Assembly: GCA_029207755.1 (NCBI GenBank)
Contig: JARCOQ010000085.1
Coordinates: 186,001-250,000 of the forward strand
Source: Chamaea fasciata
Taxonomy: Eukaryota > Chordata > Aves > Passeriformes > Sylviidae
Length of the DNA stretch: 64,000 nt
Direction: 5' to 3'
Program-made: the position numbers and the translations under genes
Shown here: positions 27,144 through 38,800 of the stretch, one piece after another
Numbering within the stretch: the stretch's first letter is position 1
How the letters are laid out: the number at the start of each line of letters is the position of its first letter
The notes under the pieces: generated by a model
Seen by the model: only the letters and a program-made list of their open reading frames with translations
Databases searched by the model: none
Told to the model about the DNA's origin: nothing

Positions 27144-30100
27144 CAGTGCACCCCAGGGACACCTAAGGGAAAGCCAAGGCACCCCCAGGGACACCTTGGG
27201 GACAGGCAGGGCACCCCCAGGGACACCAAAGGGGCAGCCAGGGTACTCCAGGGACACCTAGGGGACAGTCAGGGCACCCCCAGGGACACCTAGGGGACAG
27301 CCAGGGTACCCCCAGGGACACCTAGGGGGCAGCCAGGGCACCCCAAGGAGAGCCAGGGCACTTTCAGGGACACCATAGGGACAGCCATGGTACCCCAGGG
27401 ACACCAAGGGGACAGCCAGGGCACCCGAGGGACAGCCAGGGCACTCCCAGGGACACCTCGGGGACAGGCAGGGCACCCCCAGGGACAGCTAGGGGACAGC
27501 CCGGGCACCCCAGGGACAGCCAGGGCGCCCCCAGGGACACCGAGGGCACAGTCAGGACACCCCAGGGACACCCAGGGCATCCCCAGGGACACCTAGAGGA
27601 CAGCCAGGGCTTCCCCAGGGACACCTAGGGGACAGACACGGTACGCCAGGTACAGCCAGGGCACCCCCAGGGACAACTAGGGCACAGCCAGGACACCCCC
27701 AGAGACACCTAGGGGACAGCCAAGGCAACCCCAGGGACAAGTAGGGGACAGGCAGGGCACCCCCAGGGAGAGCCAGGGCGTCCCCAGGACACCCCAGGGA
27801 CAGCCACGGCACTCCCAGGAACACCGAGGGGACAGCCAGGGCACTCCAGGGAAAGCCAGGGAACCCCCAAGGGCACCTAGGGGACAGCCAGGGCACCATC
27901 AGGGACACCTAGGGGACGGCCAGGGTACCCCAGGGACACCTAGGGGACACCCAGGGCACCCCAGGGACAACTAGGGGACCTCCAGGGCACCCCCAGGGAC
28001 ACCTACGGGACAGCCAGGGCACCCCCAGGGACACCCTGGGTACCCCCAGGGACACCTAGGGGACAGCCAGGGCACCCCCAGGGACACCCAGGGATCCCCC
28101 AGGGACACGTAGGGGACAGCCAGGGCACCACAGGGACACCTAGGGGACAGCCAAGGACACCAGCGACACCTAGGGGACAGCCAGGGCACCCCCAGGGACA
28201 CCCAGGGCAGCTCCAGGGACACCAAGGGGACAGCCAGGGCAGTCCAGGGACAGCCAGGGAACCCCCAGGGACACCTAGGGGACATCCAGGGCATCCCCAG
28301 GGACAGCCAGGGCACCCCCAGGGAAACCTAGGGGACAGCCACGGCCACCCCAGGGACACTTAGGGGACCTCCAGAGCGCCCCCAGGGTCAGTCAGGGCAC
28401 CCCCAGGGACAGCCAGGGATCCCCCAGGGACACCTAGGGGACAGCCATGGCACACCCAGGGACACCTAGGAGACAGGCAGGGCACCCCAGGGACACCCAG
28501 GACACCCACAGGGACACGTAGGGGACAGCCAGGGCACTCCCAGGGACCGCCAGGGGACAGGCTGGGCACCCCCAGGGACACCTAGGGGACAGTCAGGGCA
28601 CCCCAAGGGACACCTACGGGACAGCCAGGGCCCCCCCAGGGACAGCCAGGGCACCCACAGGGACACCAAGGGGACCTCCAGGCACCCCCAGGGACACCTA
28701 GGGGACAGGCAGGGTACCCCAGGGACACCTAGGGGACGGCCAACGCACCCCCCGGGACAAACAAGGCACTCCCAGGGACACCTAGGGGACAGCCAGGGCA
28801 CCCCCAGGGACACCTAGGGGATAGCCAGGGCACCCCCAGGGACAGCCAGAGGACAGGCAGGGCACCCCCAGGGACACCTAGGGGATAGCCAGGGCACCCC
28901 CAGGGACACCAAGGGGACAGCCAGGGCACCCCCAGGGACACCTAGGGGACAGCCAGGGCACCCCCAGGAACACCTAGGGGACAGCACGGGCACCCCCAGG
29001 GAAACCTAGGGGACAGCAAGGGCATCCCAGGGACACCTAGGGGACAGCAAGGGCCCCCCCAGGGTAACCAAGGGGACAGCCATGGCACCTAAGGGACACC
29101 CAGGGCACCCCCAGGGACACCTAGGGGACAGCCTGGGCACCCTAGGGACAGCCAGGGCACCACCAGAGACACCGAGGGCACATCCAGGGCACCCTAGGGA
29201 CAGCCAGGGCACTCCCAGGGATATCTGGGGGACAGCCAGGGCACCCCCAGGGACAGCCAGGGCACCCCCAGGGACAGCCAGGGCAACCCCAGGGCACACC
29301 AGGGAAACCCAGGGCACTCCAGGGACACGTAGGGGACAGCAAGGGCCACCCCAGGGACACTTAGGGGACCTCCAGAGCGCCCCCAGGGACAGTCAGGGCA
29401 CCCCCAAGGACACCTAGGGGACAGCCAGGGCCACCCCAGGGACACTTAGGGGACCTCCAGAGCGCCCCCAGGGACAGTCAGGGCACCCCCAGGGACACGT
29501 AAGGGACAGCCAGGGTACCCCAGGGACACCTAGGGGACAGCCAGGGCACCCCCAGGGACACCTAGGGGACAGCCAGGGTACCCCAAGGAGACCCAGAGCA
29601 CCCTCAGGGAAAACTAGGTGACAGCCAGAGCACCCCAAGGACAGCCAGGGCACCCTCAGGGACACCCAGGGCACCCACAGGGACACCTAGGGGACAGGCA
29701 CGGCACCCCAGGGACACCCAGGGCACCCCCAGGACACCCCATGGACAGCCAGGGCCCCCCAAGGGACACATAGGGGACCTCCAGGGCACCCCCAGGGACA
29801 CCCTGGGCACGCCCAGGAACACCTAGGGGAAAGCCAGGGCACTCCCAGGGACACCCTGGGCACTCCCAGGGAAACCCAGGGCACCCCCAGGGACACCTAG
29901 GGGACAGCCAGGGCACCTTAGGAACACCTAGGGGACCTCCAGGGCACCCCCAGGGACACCAAGGGGACAACCACGGCACCCCCAGGGACACTTAGGGGAC
30001 ATGCAGGGCACCCCAGGGACACCCAGGGCACACCCAGGGACACCTAGGGGACAGCCAGGGCACCCCCAGAGACACCGAGGGCGCATCCAGGGCACCCTAG

Positions 30101-33100
30101 GGACAGACAGGGCATCCCCAGGGACACCTAGGGGACAGCCAGGGCACCCCCAGGGACAGCCAGGGCACCCCCAGGGCACCCCAGGGACAGCCAGGGCACC
30201 CACAGGGACACCAAGAGGACAGCCAAGGCACCCCCAGGGACAGCAAGGGCGCCCCCAGAGCGCCCCAGGGACACCCAGGGCACCCACAGGGACACCAAGG
30301 GGACAGCCAGGGCACCCCCAGGGACACCTAGGGGACAGACAGGGCACCCCCAGGGACATTTAGGGGACCTCCAGGGCACGCCCAGGGACACCTAAAGGAG
30401 AGCCAGGCCTCGCCCAGGGACACCTAGGGGACAGCCAGGGCACGCCCAGGGACACCTAGCGCACAGCCAGGGCACCCTAGGGACAGCCAGGGCACCCCCA
30501 GGGACACCAGGGCACCCCCAGGGACACCTAGGGGACAGCCAGGGCACCCCAGGGTGACACAGGACACCCCCAGGGATAGCTAGGGGACAGCCAGGGCACC
30601 CTAGGGACACCCATGGCACCCCCAGGGACAGCTAGGGGACACCCAGGGCACCCCCAGGGACACCTAGAGGACAGCCAGGAAACCCGAGGGACAGCCAGGG
30701 CGCCCCCAGGGACACCTAGGGGACAGCACGGGCACCCCCAGGGACACCTAGGGGACAGCAAGGGCACCCCAGGGACACCTAGGGGACAGCAAGGGCCCCC
30801 CCAGGGACACCTAGGGGACAGCCATGGCACCCCAGGGACTTCCAAGGCACCCCCAGGGACACCTAGGGGACAGGCAGGGCATCCCCAGGGACACCCTGGG
30901 CACCCCCAGGAACACCTAGGGGACAGCAAGGGCACTCCCAGGGACACCCTGGACACTCGCAGGAAAACCAAGGGCACCCCCAGAGACACCTAGGGGACAG
31001 GCAGTGCACCCCCAGGGACACCTAGGGGACAGCCAGGGCACCCCCAGGGACAGCCAGGGCACCCCCAGGGCACCCCAGGGACAGCCAGGGCACCCACAGG
31101 ACACCAAGGGGACAGCCAGGGTACCCCCAGGGAAACCTAGGGGACAGCCAGGGCACCCCCAGGGACATCTAGGGGACACACAGGGCACCCCCAGGGACAC
31201 CTAGGGGACCTCCAAGGCACGCCCAGATATACCTAAGGGACAGCCAGGGCACGTCCAGGGACACCTCGGGGATAGCCAGGGCACCCCCAGGGACACCTAG
31301 GGCACAGCCAGGGCACCCTAGGGACAGCCAGTGCACCCCCAGGGACAGTCAGGGCACCCCCAGGGACACCAAGGGGACAGCCAGAGCACCACAGGGACAG
31401 CCAGGGTATCCGAAGGGACACCTAGGGGACAGCAGGGTAACCCCAGTGACACTCTGGGGACCCCCAGCGACACCTAGGGGACAGTCAGGGCACTCCGAGG
31501 GACACCCTGGGCACCACCAGGGACATCTAGAGGACCTCCAGGGCACCCCCAGGGATAGCCAGGGCACCCCCAGGGACACCTTAGGGCCAGCCAGGGCACC
31601 CCAGGGACACCAAGGGGACAGCCAGGGCACCCCCAGGGACACCTAGGGGACAGCCAGGGCACCCCAGGGACACCCAGGGCACCCCCAGGGACACCAAGCA
31701 GACAGCCAGGGCACCCCCAGGGACACCAAGGGGACAGCCAGGGCACCCCAGGGACACCCAGAGCACCCCCAGCGACACCTAGGGGACCTCCAGGGGTCCC
31801 CCAGGGACACCTAGGGGACAGCCAGGGAACCCCAGTGACATCCTGGGGACCCCCAGAGACACCTAGGGGACAGTCAGGGCACCCAAAGGAGAGCCAGGGC
31901 ACCCCCAGGGACACCTAAGGGACAGCCATGGTACCCCAGGGACACCAAGGGGACAGCCAGGGTACTCCCAGGGACACCTAGGGGAGAGCTAGGGCACCCC
32001 AGGAACAGCCAGGGCACCCCCAGGGACACCAAGGGGACAGCCAGGGCACCCCCAGGGACACGTAGTGGACAGCCAGGGCACCCCCAGGGACACCAAGGGG
32101 ACAGCCAGAGCACCCCAGGGACCGCCAGGGCACCCCCAGGGACACCTAGGGGACAGCCAGGGTACCCCAAGGGACACCTAGGGGACAGTACGGGCACACC
32201 CAGGAACACCTAGGGGACAGAAAGGGCACCCCAAGGAAACCTAAGGGACAGCAAAGGCCCCCCCCCGGGACACCTATGGGACAGCCAGGGCACCCCCACG
32301 GACACCCGGGGCACCCCCACGAACATCTATGGGACAGCCAGGGCACTCCCAGGGAAACCCTGGGCACTCCCTGGGACACCCAGGGCACCCCCAGGGACAC
32401 CTAGGGGACAGCCAGGGCATTCCAGGGAAAGCCAGAGCACACCCAGGGACACCTACGGGACAGCAAGGGCACCCTAGGGACGCCCAGGGCACCCCCAGGG
32501 ACACCTAGGGCACAGCCAGGGCACCCCCAGGGTCACCTAGGGGACAGGCAGGGCACCCCCAGGGACAGCCAGGGCACCCCCAGGGACACCTAGGGTACAG
32601 ACAGGGCACCGCCAGGGACATCTAGGTGACCTCCAGGGCACGCCCAGGGACACCTAAGGGACAGCCAGGGCACGCCCAGGGACACCTAGAGGACAGCCAG
32701 GGCACCGTAGGGACAGCCCGGGCACCCCAGGGACACCTAGGGGACATCCTGGGCACCATAGGGACAGCCAGGGCACCCCCAGGGAAACAAGGGCACCCCC
32801 AGGGACACCTAGGGGACAGCCAGGGCACCCCAGGGACAGCCAGGGCACCCCCAGGGAAACCTAGGGGACAGCCAGGGCAGCCTAGGGACAGGCAGGGCAA
32901 CCCCAGGGCACCCCAGGGACGGCCAGGACACCCTCAGGGACACCTAGGGACAGCCAGGGAACCCCAGGGACAGCCAGGGCAACCCCAGGGACACTTAGGA
33001 GACAGCAAGGGCACCCCAGGGACACTAAGGGGACAGCCAGGGCACCCTAGGGACAGCCAGGGCTCCACTGGGACACCTAGGGGACAGGCAGGGCACCCCC

Positions 33101-35309
33101 AGGGACACCTAGGGGACAGGCAGGGCACACCAGGGACACCCAGAGCACCCCCAGGGACACCAAGGGGACCTCCAGGGCTCCCCCAGGGACACATAGGGGA
33201 CAGCCAGGGAACCCCAGTGACATCCTGGGGACCCCCAGAGACACCAAGGGGACAGTCAGGGCACTCTAAGGGACACCCCGGGCAGTCCCAGGGAGATCTA
33301 GAGGACCTCCAGAGCACCCCCAGGGACAGCCATGGCACCCCCAGGGACACCTAAGGGACAGCCAGGGTACCCCAGGGACACCAAGGGGACAGCCAGGGTA
33401 CTCCCAGGGACACCTAGGGGAGAGCTAGGGCACCCCAGGAGCAGCCAGGGCACCCCCAGGGACACCAAGGGGACAGCCAGGGCACCCCCAGGGACACGTA
33501 GTGGACAGCCAGGGCACCCCCAGGGACACCAAGGGGACAGCCAGAGCACCCCAGGGACCGCCAGGGCACCCCCAGGGACACCTTGGGGACAGCCAGGGTA
33601 CCCCAAGGGACACCTAGGGGACAGCACAGGCACCCCAAGGAAACCTAAGGGACAGCAAAGGCCCCCCCCCCGGGACATCTATGGGACAGCCATGGCACCC
33701 CAGGGACACCCAGGGCTCCTCCCGGGACACCTAGGGGACAGCCAGGGCACCCAAGGGAAAGCCAGGGCACACCCAGGGACACCTACGGGACAGCAAGGGC
33801 ACCCTAGGGACGCCCAGGGCACCCCCAGGGACACCTAGGGCACAGCCAGGGCACCCCCAGGGTCACCTAGGGGACAGGCAGGGCACCCCCAGGGACAGCC
33901 AGGGCACCCCCAGGGACACCTAGGGTACAGACAGGGCACCGCCAGGGACATCTAGGTGACCTCCAGGGCACGCCCAGGGACACCTAAGGGACAGCCAGGG
34001 CACGCCCAGGGACACCTAGGGGACAGCACGGACACCCCCAGGGACACCTAGGGGACAGCAAGGGCAGCCCAGGGACACCTAGGGGACGGCAAGGGCCCCA
34101 CCAGGGACACCTAGGGGACAGCCAGGGCACTCCCAGGGAAACCCTGGGCACCCCAAGGAACACCTAGGGGACAGCCAGGGCACTCCCAGGGACACCCTGG
34201 GCACTCCCAGGGACACCCAGGGCACCCCCAGGGACACCTAGGGGACAGCCAGGGCACCCTAGGGACAGCCAGGGCACCCCCAGAGACACCGAGGGCACAA
34301 CCAGGGCACCCTAGGGACAGCCAAGGCACCCCCAGGGACACCTAGGGCACAGCCAGGGCACCCCCAGGGTCACCTAGGGGACAGGCAGGGCACCCCCAGG
34401 GACACCTAGGCGACAGCCAGGGCACCCCAAGGGTCACCTAGGGGACAGGCCGGGCACCCCCAGGGACAGCCAGGCCACCTCCAGGACGCCGCAGGGACAC
34501 CCAGGGCACCCACAGGGACACCAAGGGGACAGCCAGGGTACCCCCAGGGACACCTAGGGGACAGCCAGGGCACCCTAGGGACAGCCAGGGCACCCCCAGG
34601 GACACCAGGGCACCACCAGGGACACCTAGGGGACAGCCAGGGCACCCCAGGGACAGCCAGGGCACCCCCAGGGACACCTAGGGGACAGCCAGGGCACCTT
34701 AGGGACACCTAGGGGACCTCCAGGGCACCCCAAAGGACACCAAGGGGACAGCCATGGCACCCCCAGGGACACTTAGGGGACATGCAGGGCACCCCAGGGA
34801 CACCCAGGGCACCCCCAGGGACACCTAGGGGACAGTCAGGGCACTCCCAGTGACACCAAGGGGACAGCCAGGGCACCCCCAGGGACACCAAAGAGACAGC
34901 CAGGGCTCCCCCAGGGACGCCTAGGGGACAGCAAGAGCACCCCAAGGACAGCTAGGGCACCCCCAGGGACACCTAGGGGACAGCCAGGACAATCCTAGGG
35001 ACACCCTGGGCACCCCCAGGGACACCTAGAGGTCCTCCAGGGCACCCCCAGGGACACCGACGGGAAAGCCAGGGAACCCCCAGGGACACCTAGGGGACAG
35101 CCAGGGCGCCCCCAGGGACAGCCAGGGCACCCCCAGGGACACCTAGGGGACACCCAGGGCACCCCCAGGGACACCAAGGAGACAGCCAGGGCACCCCAGG
35201 GACAGCCAGGGCACCCCCAGGGACACCAAGGGGATAGCCAGGGCACCCCGAGGGACACGTAAGTGACAGTCAGGGCACCCCAGGGACACCTAGGGACAGC
35301 CAGGAACCC
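27144..35309. repeat. Satellite array, weakly ordered block with a local 1.3–1.4 kb duplication
   Basis: Same 31–32 bp monomer family but without the 7.27-kb order. A local duplication links about 31.9–32.7 kb with about 33.34–34.0 kb. The landmark AGAGCTAGGGC lies at 31,985 and 33,421 (offset 1,436), whereas TAGGGTACAG lies at 32,591 and 33,921 (offset 1,330). The 106-bp change equals about ten 10.6-bp subunits. The part at about 30.0–31.5 kb is a relative of 42.8–43.9 and 48.4–49.9 kb. The longest open frame of the window (242 codons, + strand, 32,626–33,354) lies here and is repeat read-through. No unique DNA is seen. Confidence 0.9.
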
Positions 35310-35533
35310 CCTGGGACAGCCAGCTCACCCCCACGGCCCCCTCCACCCGCAGGAGCTATCAAAACCCTCCTCAGGTTCTTTGATGCCTCAAATGGGCCGC
35401 CCAAACCTCCCAGATACCCCCCAAAGCACCCAAAGCAGCCCCCCGGACTCCCCCCAGACCCCCCACAACCCAAAAACCCCCTCCACGACAACTCAGGACA
35501 CCCAGGATCCCCCCAAATCCGTGCCCCCCTCAC

Positions 35534-35603
35534 CCTGAGGTCCCGTTTGAGCCGCTCCACGTTGCAGACTGGCACCAGCTCATCAAGCCCCAAGCACCAA
35601 CAC
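35534..35603 (-). CDS. Candidate 70-bp exon, copy 1 (Cys variant), unidentified protein
   Basis: On the minus strand a CCCGCAG acceptor precedes, and a GTGAGG donor follows, a 70-bp segment open in one frame. With one base completing a preceding codon, it encodes CWCLGL followed by DELVPVCNVERLKRDLR. The C-terminal part is charged and helix-like, unlike the G/P/L-rich satellite translations. The upstream intron-like sequence has only a moderate pyrimidine tract made of CATCCCAGT repeats. This copy differs from copies 2 and 3 at one base (TGC versus CGC, Cys versus Arg). That fits decay of a CpG, so Arg is probably ancestral. The frame also stays open upstream to an ATG at 35,716 in a GCCACCATGG context, giving 148 codons that run into satellite. 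I cannot name the family, and no other exons are visible in the window. Confidence 0.3.
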
Positions 35604-35610
35604 CTGCGGG

Positions 35611-35700
35611 ACTGGGATGGACTGAGAGCACTGGGAGGGTGACCAGAGAAACCTGGGATGGACGAAGAGTAGACTGGGATGAACTGGGATGAACTGGCAG
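35611..35700 (+). repeat. Degenerate ACTGGGATG-type avian intronic simple repeat, copy 1
   Basis: Imperfect strings of ACTGGGATGGACTG, CACTGGGAGG, CCTGGGATGGACG and ACTGGGATGAACTGGGATG. Read on the minus strand these are CATCCCAGT units. From general knowledge, this motif is frequent in short GC-rich introns of bird microchromosomes. It is the main taxonomic clue in the window and differs from the satellite in period and T content. It lies directly upstream (minus strand) of the exon-like segment, where it would serve as the pyrimidine-rich 3' end of an intron. Confidence 0.6.
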
Positions 35701-35856
35701 GCGTGTGGGGGTCCATGGTGGCCACTCGGTGCCTTACTGGTCTATACTGGGATGGGTCGGATGGCCCCAGGGGAGGGGGTGAGGCCACACTGGTCCAGAC
35801 TGGGAGGGGTGTCACCATAGCGCCGGAGGCGGAGTCGAGGATACGAGCCAGGCAGT

Positions 35857-38800
35857 GACACCTAGGGGACAGCCAGGGCACCCCCAGGGACACCTAGGGG
35901 ACAGCCAGGGTACCCCAGGGACACCTAGGAGACAGCCAGGAAACCCCTTGGAACACCTAGGCGATAGGCAGAGCACTCCCAAGGACACCTAAGGAACAGC
36001 CAGGGTACCCCAGGGACACCCAGGGCACCCCCAGGGACACCCAGGGCAGCCACAGGGGCAGCCAGGGCACCCCCAGGGCGCCCCAGGGACACCCAGGGCC
36101 CCCACAGGGAAACCAAGGGGACAGCCAGGGTACCCCCAGGGACACCTAGGGGACAGCCAGGGCACCCCCAGGGACATCTAGGGGACAGATAGGGCACCCC
36201 CAAGGACACCTAGGGGACCTCCAAGGCACGCCCAGAGATACCTAAGGGACAGCCAGGGCACCCCCAGGGACATCCAGGGGAAAGGCAGGGCACCCCAGGG
36301 ACACCAAGGGGACAGCAAGAGCACCACAAGGACAGCCAGGGCACCCCCAGGGACACCTAGGGGACAGCCAGGGAACCCCCAGGGACACCTAGGGGACAGC
36401 CAGGGCACCACAGGGACAACCAGGGCACCCTCAGGGACACCGAGGGCACAGCCAGGGCACCCCAGGGCAACCCCAGGGACACCTAGGGGACAGCCAGGGA
36501 ACCCCAGTGACACCCTGGGCACCCCAGGGACACCTAAAGGACCTCCAGGGCACCCCCAGGGACAGCCAGAACACCCCCAGGGAAACCTAGAGGACAGCTA
36601 GGGCATCCCAGGAACAGCCAGGGAACCCCCAGGGACACGTAGGGGACAGCCAGGGCACCCCCGGGACAGCCAGGGCACCCCCAGGGACACCAAGGGGACA
36701 GCCAGGGCACCACAGTGACACCCTGGGCACCCCCACGGACACCTAGAGGACCTCCAGGGCACTCCAGGGACACCCAGGGCACCCCCAGGGACACCTAGGG
36801 GACAGCCAGGGTACCCCAGGGACACCCAGGGCAACCCCAGGGACACCGAGAGGACAGCCAGGGCACCCCAGGGACACCCAGGGCACCCCCAGGGACACCT
36901 AGGGGACAGCCAGGGCATCTCCAGGGACACGTACGGCACAGCCAGGGCACCATCAGGGACACCCTGGGCACCCCCAGGGACACCAAGGGGACAGCCAGGG
37001 CACCCCCAGGGACACCTAGGGGACAGCCAGGGCACCCCAGGGACACCCAGGGCACCCCCAGGGACACCTATGGGACAGCCAGGGCAGCCTAGGGACAGTC
37101 AGGGCACCCCCAGAGACACCGAGGGCACATCCAGGGCACCCTAGGGACAGCCAGGGCACCCCCAGGGACAGCCAGGGCACCCCCAGGGCACCCCAGGGAC
37201 AGCCAGGGCACCCCCAGGGACACCAAGAGGACAGCCAGGGCACTCCAGGGACAACCAGGGCACCCCCAGGGACACCTAGGGGACAGCCAAGGCACCCCCA
37301 GGGACAGCCAGGTCTCCCCCAGGGACAGCCAGGGCACCCCCGGAGCGCCCCAGGGACACCCAGGGCACCCCCAGGGACACCAAGGGGACAGCCAGGGCAC
37401 CCCCAGGGACACCTAGGGGACAGACAGGGCACCCCCAGGGACATCTAGGGGACCTCCAGGGCACGCCCAGGGACACCTAAGGGACAGGCAGGCCACGCCC
37501 AGGGACACCTAGGGGACAGCCAGGGCACCCCCAGGGACACCTAGGAGACAGCAAGGGCACCCCCAGGAACAACTAGGACACAGGCAGGGCACCCTCGGGA
37601 CAGCCAGGGCACCCCCAAGGACACCAGGGCACCCCCAGGGACACCTAGGGGACAGCCAGGGCACCCAACGGACAGCGAGGGAACCCCCAGGGGACCCCAG
37701 GGACGGCTAGGGCACCACCAGGGACACCTAGGGGACCTCCAGGGCACCCCCAGGGACACCCAGGGGACAGCCAGGGCACCCCCAGGGACACGTAGGGGAC
37801 AGGCAGGGAACCCCAGGGACACCCAGGGCACCACCAGGGACACCTAGGGGACAGCCAGCGAACCCCAGTGACATCCTAGGGACCCCCAGCGACACCTAGG
37901 GGACAATCAGGGCACTGCCAGTGACACCCTGGGCACCCCCAGGGACATCTAGAGGACCTCCAGGACACCCCCAGGGACAGCCAGGGCACCCCCAGGGACA
38001 CCTAGGGGACAAACCAGGGCACGCCCAGGGACACCTAGGGGCAACCCCAGAGACACCTAGGAGACAGAAAGGGCACCCCAGGGACACCTAGGGGACAGCC
38101 AGGGCACCCTAGGGACAGCCAGAGCTCCCCCAGGGACACCTAGGGGACAGGCAGGGCACCCCCAGGGACACCAAGGGGACAGCCAGAGCACCCCAAGGAC
38201 AGCCAGGGCACCATCAGGGACACCTAGGGGACAGCAAAGGCAGCCCAGGGACACCTAGGGGACAGCAAGGGCCCCCCAGGGACACCTAGGGGACAGCCAT
38301 GGCACTCCAGGGACACCCAGGGCACCCCCAGCGACACCTAGGGGACAGCCAGGGCACCCCCAGGGACACCCTGGGCACCCCCAGAAACACCTAGGGGACA
38401 GCCAGGGCACTCCCAGGGAGACCCTGGGCACTCCTGGGGACACCCAGGGCACCCCCAGGGACACCTAGGGGACAGTCACGGCACCCCAGAGACACCCAGG
38501 GCACCCCCAGGGACACCTAGGGGACAGCCATGGCACCCTAGGGACAGCCAGGGCACCCCCAGAGACACCGAGGGCACAACCAGGGCACCCTAGGGACAGC
38601 CAAGGCACCCCCAGGGACACCTAGGGGACAGGCAGGGCACCCCCAGGGACACGTAGGGGACAGCCATGGCACCCCAGGGACACCCAGGGCACCTTCAGGG
38701 ACACCTAGGGGACCTCCAGGGCACCCCCAGGGACACCAAAGGCACAGCCAGGGCACCCAAAGGAGAGCCAGGGCACCCCCAGGGACACCTAGGCACAGCC

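Larger units (their letters stand above)
35310..35856 (-). other. Non-satellite island, copy 1 (547 bp, exon/intron-like)
   Basis: The satellite stops after CAGCCAGGAACCCCCTGGGA and resumes at GACACCTAGGGGACAGC. Between them lies 547 bp of ordinary base composition with normal T content. It holds, from left to right: a C-rich tract ending in CCACCCGCAG; a P/S-rich-coding C-rich stretch; a 70-bp exon-like segment (minus strand); degenerate ACTGGGATG repeats; and a GC-rich stretch with GTCACCATAGCGCC. Compared with the other two copies there is no net indel over 547 bp and 18 substitutions by eye. Of these, 13 fall in the first 224 bp and 5 in the remaining 323 bp. No terminal inverted repeats or target-site duplication are visible, so it does not look like a transposon insertion. 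Best reading: host-locus sequence embedded in and duplicated with the satellite. Confidence 0.8.

Noticed and set aside
32626..33354. 242-codon open frame on the + strand, and many other frames of 60–230 codons on both strands, giving G/P/T/Q-rich or W/C/G/P/L-rich repeats
   Set aside because: They are read-through of a T-poor repeat. Products cycle through the three frames of the same monomer, lose frame at 31/32-bp alternation, overlap on both strands, and mostly start at GTG in satellite. Gene predictors may call them collagen-like or proline-rich proteins, but nothing supports selection.
35353..35538. Pro/Ser/Thr-rich open frame on the + strand of the island, ending in TGA
   Set aside because: Between copy 1 and copies 2 and 3 most codon differences are amino-acid changing (for example Pro/Ala, Asp/Asn, Ser/Cys, Pro/His), and the stretch is C-rich low-complexity sequence. 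It looks like intron or spacer.
35310..35856. Transposable-element insertion
   Set aside because: No terminal inverted repeats, no clear target-site duplication, no element-like coding sequence. Copies are shared together with flanking satellite, so they spread by segmental duplication and not by independent insertion.
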